This document shows positions 24,726 through 26,456 of a stretch of 26,456 nt of DNA, piece by piece (position 1 is the first letter of the stretch; every line of letters begins with the position of its first letter). The stretch covers positions 1 through 26,456 of the forward strand of contig CAILBQ010000183.1 in assembly GCA_903832475.1 (NCBI GenBank), in the 5' to 3' direction. A model generated the notes under the pieces. The model did not search any database. It saw only the letters and a list, made by a program, of their open reading frames with translations, and had not been told where the DNA came from. Source of the DNA: an uncultured Acidobacteriota bacterium (lineage in GTDB: Bacteria > Acidobacteriota > Terriglobia > Terriglobales > Acidobacteriaceae). The translations under genes were made by a program, and so were the position numbers.

Positions 24726-26456
24726 TTAAGGGACGCGGTAGGCGAGATTGTCGAATTGAAGAGGCTGCTGAGACTTCGTCTCAAATGTCACGAAAGAGCT
24801 GGGGTCGATCCATCCTGTTCGAATGCGTTTTACTTCTCCGGGCGCAATCGTCCAGCTTGCCTTAGGCAGTTCAGGGCATCGGATGGTTAGCGTTGATTCG
24901 GCTGATCCGCCGTTATAGACATCGACCCCAACGAAGATACGAGGCGAGTAAAAGCGGAACACGGCCTGCTCCGCTTTGGAATCGCTCCAGGCCAGATTGA
25001 AGGTCCCGAAAGCGCCTTCCGGGGTGTGAATGCGCCACTGACCGTCACCCCAGTCAATGACTCCGGAAGGATACTGGCCTTTGAGCACCGTCCCGGCCGG
25101 CAAATGTGGGTCGTCAAAGCTGATCAGTACGGGCACTATCGCGCCGCCAGAGCCTTCGATATCGACGTTGCGGGCCTCATGGCGGATGCGCATCACCTTG
25201 GTGGAATCATCGAAGGTATAGCCGTTCGCTTCCAGATCTTTGCGCAACGCAAGGGGCTTTCCGTCTGCCGTCACGAAGTCGGGCTTGAAGTCAAGACGCA
25301 GAACCTCTTCAGAAGCCGCATCGAAAGTCGAGTATGTAACCGCGTTCGTGGCATATTCGACATGCGTCACCACAGACGAGCCGCCCAGCACGTGCGACTC
25401 TTGCGCAGGCGCCCACTCCGGCACCGCCCAGAACGAGTCCATCATGCGCCGTGGGCCGTCGGACAATTCGTCGGTGAACCACCACTGGGATGGCGGAAAT
25501 GGACTGGGCGATTTGCCGGATAATCCCTGGAAATACGAGACCCAGTTGAAGGAGCGGTAAGCTGCATCGCGATAGGCTGTCTCGCCGGTCTTGGCATAGT
25601 AAAGAGCTTCGAGAGCCGCCAGTCTCGCGGTATGAGAGTCGCAGCAGTCATTTGGCGGACTGCAACAGAAGTTGATTCCATTGCCCTGTTCATTGGTGAT
25701 CATCGCGCCGTGCACCATGTACTTGGGCCATTTTGGCGTAGTTTTCACCCACTCAATCAACTTCCGCGCATGCTCCTTCCATTGAGGATCTTTGTCTGGA
25801 TGCAGCAGCACGTAGCGGGCAAATTCCAGTGGGATCACCTGATTCATGTTCCCCATGCTCGGCACTGTGTCTTCGAAGTAGCCTACCCATGTGTTAGTTG
25901 CTAAAGGAAATTTCTGAAACCAATCCCATGCGCCGTTGCGCACGCGCTGGTACTCCGCTGTATTTCCAAACCCGAGGCGGATCAACTCGTCGAATAACAT
26001 CATCGGCTCTACGACATTGGCCGAGTAAGGGCCCATAGCGCCGCCCGGAGCCTTGCCGTCGCGCGCATAACATCGCACCGGCCACGGGGAATGCGCCTCA
26101 TCGCCGGCGGCATAGTTCTTTGCCAGCGCTTCGGCACAGCGAATCGCTGCCCTGAGATATTTTGTCTTGCCCGTCAGTTCGTAGAGGCGGAGATATGCGT
26201 AGCCATCTTCCCCAACCACGTGCGGCTCGATATAGTCTTCACCGAGATTGCTCCAGCCGGTGTAGCGAAGCGCCCCAGGATTCGCGGATGCGTAGGGAAC
26301 CTGCGACCACACATACCCCTCCGGCGTCAGGCCGTGCTCCAACTCGTAATCGACAAACGACTGTAAGTAAACCAGAGTTCGTGGATCACCCGAGTAAGCA
26401 TACAAGTGCTCAAGGAAACCCTCCGTCATGGCGCGAAGGTAAGCGGTTGAGTTTGC
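24726..26456 (-). CDS. Putative alpha/alpha-barrel glycosidase-like protein (5' end outside window)
   Basis: The frame is open to the right edge: codons before ATG 26429 read NSTAYLRA without a stop, so the gene starts beyond the window. The visible 576 residues first show helical repeats of the six-hairpin (alpha/alpha)6 type (YLRLYELTGKTKYLRAAIRCA, then RLAALEALYYAKTGETAYRDAA), as in many polysaccharide lyases and hydrolases. Beta-sandwich-like sequence follows from about VEYATNAVTYSTF to the end (FDNLAYRVP). A cysteine-rich motif NFCCSPPNDCCDSHT lies between two helices and could bind metal or form disulfides. No catalytic pair can be assigned, and the exact family is not recognised. A carbohydrate-active exported enzyme is the best guess. 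Confidence 0.6.
   Translation of the reverse strand, partial: ANSTAYLRAMTEGFLEHLYAYSGDPRTLVYLQSFVDYELEHGLTPEGYVWSQVPYASANPGALRYTGWSNLGEDYIEPHVVGEDGYAYLRLYELTGKTKYLRAAIRCAEALAKNYAAGDEAHSPWPVRCYARDGKAPGGAMGPYSANVVEPMMLFDELIRLGFGNTAEYQRVRNGAWDWFQKFPLATNTWVGYFEDTVPSMGNMNQVIPLEFARYVLLHPDKDPQWKEHARKLIEWVKTTPKWPKYMVHGAMITNEQGNGINFCCSPPNDCCDSHTARLAALEALYYAKTGETAYRDAAYRSFNWVSYFQGLSGKSPSPFPPSQWWFTDELSDGPRRMMDSFWAVPEWAPAQESHVLGGSSVVTHVEYATNAVTYSTFDAASEEVLRLDFKPDFVTADGKPLALRKDLEANGYTFDDSTKVMRIRHEARNVDIEGSGGAIVPVLISFDDPHLPAGTVLKGQYPSGVIDWGDGQWRIHTPEGAFGTFNLAWSDSKAEQAVFRFYSPRIFVGVDVYNGGSAESTLTIRCPELPKASWTIAPGEVKRIRTGWIDPSSFVTFETKSQQPLQFDNLAYRVP

Overview
The window looks like chromosomal DNA of a soil-type Acidobacteriota (Terriglobia/Acidobacteriaceae-like). 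This is inferred from gene content, not from a database search. The clues are GC-rich genes, long exported NHL-repeat proteins ending in an ASH/choice-of-anchor-D domain, a DUF6599-like protein, many exported hydrolases, and a LOG protein paired with a small membrane protein.

Layout. (1) 1-1637 is an accessory segment of lower GC. It holds the 3' part of a TniQ transposition gene, then about 0.8 kb with no convincing gene. That stretch contains three ordered repeats that could be a transposon end, a UUCG-loop hairpin, and a perfect parS-type palindrome (TGTTCCACGTGGAACA). (2) 1638-2093 encodes a small SpoIIAA/STAS-like protein. (3) 2275-7640 holds two paralogous, tandem, minus-strand genes for exported NHL beta-propeller proteins. 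(4) 7641-14196 is a plus-strand run: typA/bipA, a small membrane protein, a LOG-family protein, a PHP-type metallophosphoesterase and a family-4 glycosyltransferase. (5) 14254-16020 is an exported amidase-signature enzyme. (6) 16092-16750 is a MazE/AbrB-like antitoxin and PIN-toxin operon with a clear promoter and a possible operator, followed by a small exported protein. (7) 17559-22184 is a minus-strand series: PfpI/DJ-1-like protein, AsmA-like membrane protein and exported GH13 alpha-glucosidase. (8) 22507-23739 is a DUF6599-like exported and membrane-anchored protein. (9) 23740-24725 is mostly non-coding, with a nested hairpin, a strong intrinsic terminator and tRNA-Thr(CGT). (10) 24726-26456 is a partial minus-strand alpha/alpha-barrel glycosidase-like gene running off the right edge.

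How the genes fit together. TypA is core translation/ribosome biology. The PHP and GT4 genes lie close together and point to envelope sugar chemistry. The amidase, alpha-glucosidase, NHL proteins and last gene suggest an exported degradative or surface repertoire. The toxin-antitoxin pair and the TniQ segment are the mobile or selfish components. No complete new defence or mobile system is visible. The most unusual signals are the parS palindrome beside a likely TniQ-element end, and the orphan structured and terminator elements between 23.7 and 24.1 kb.
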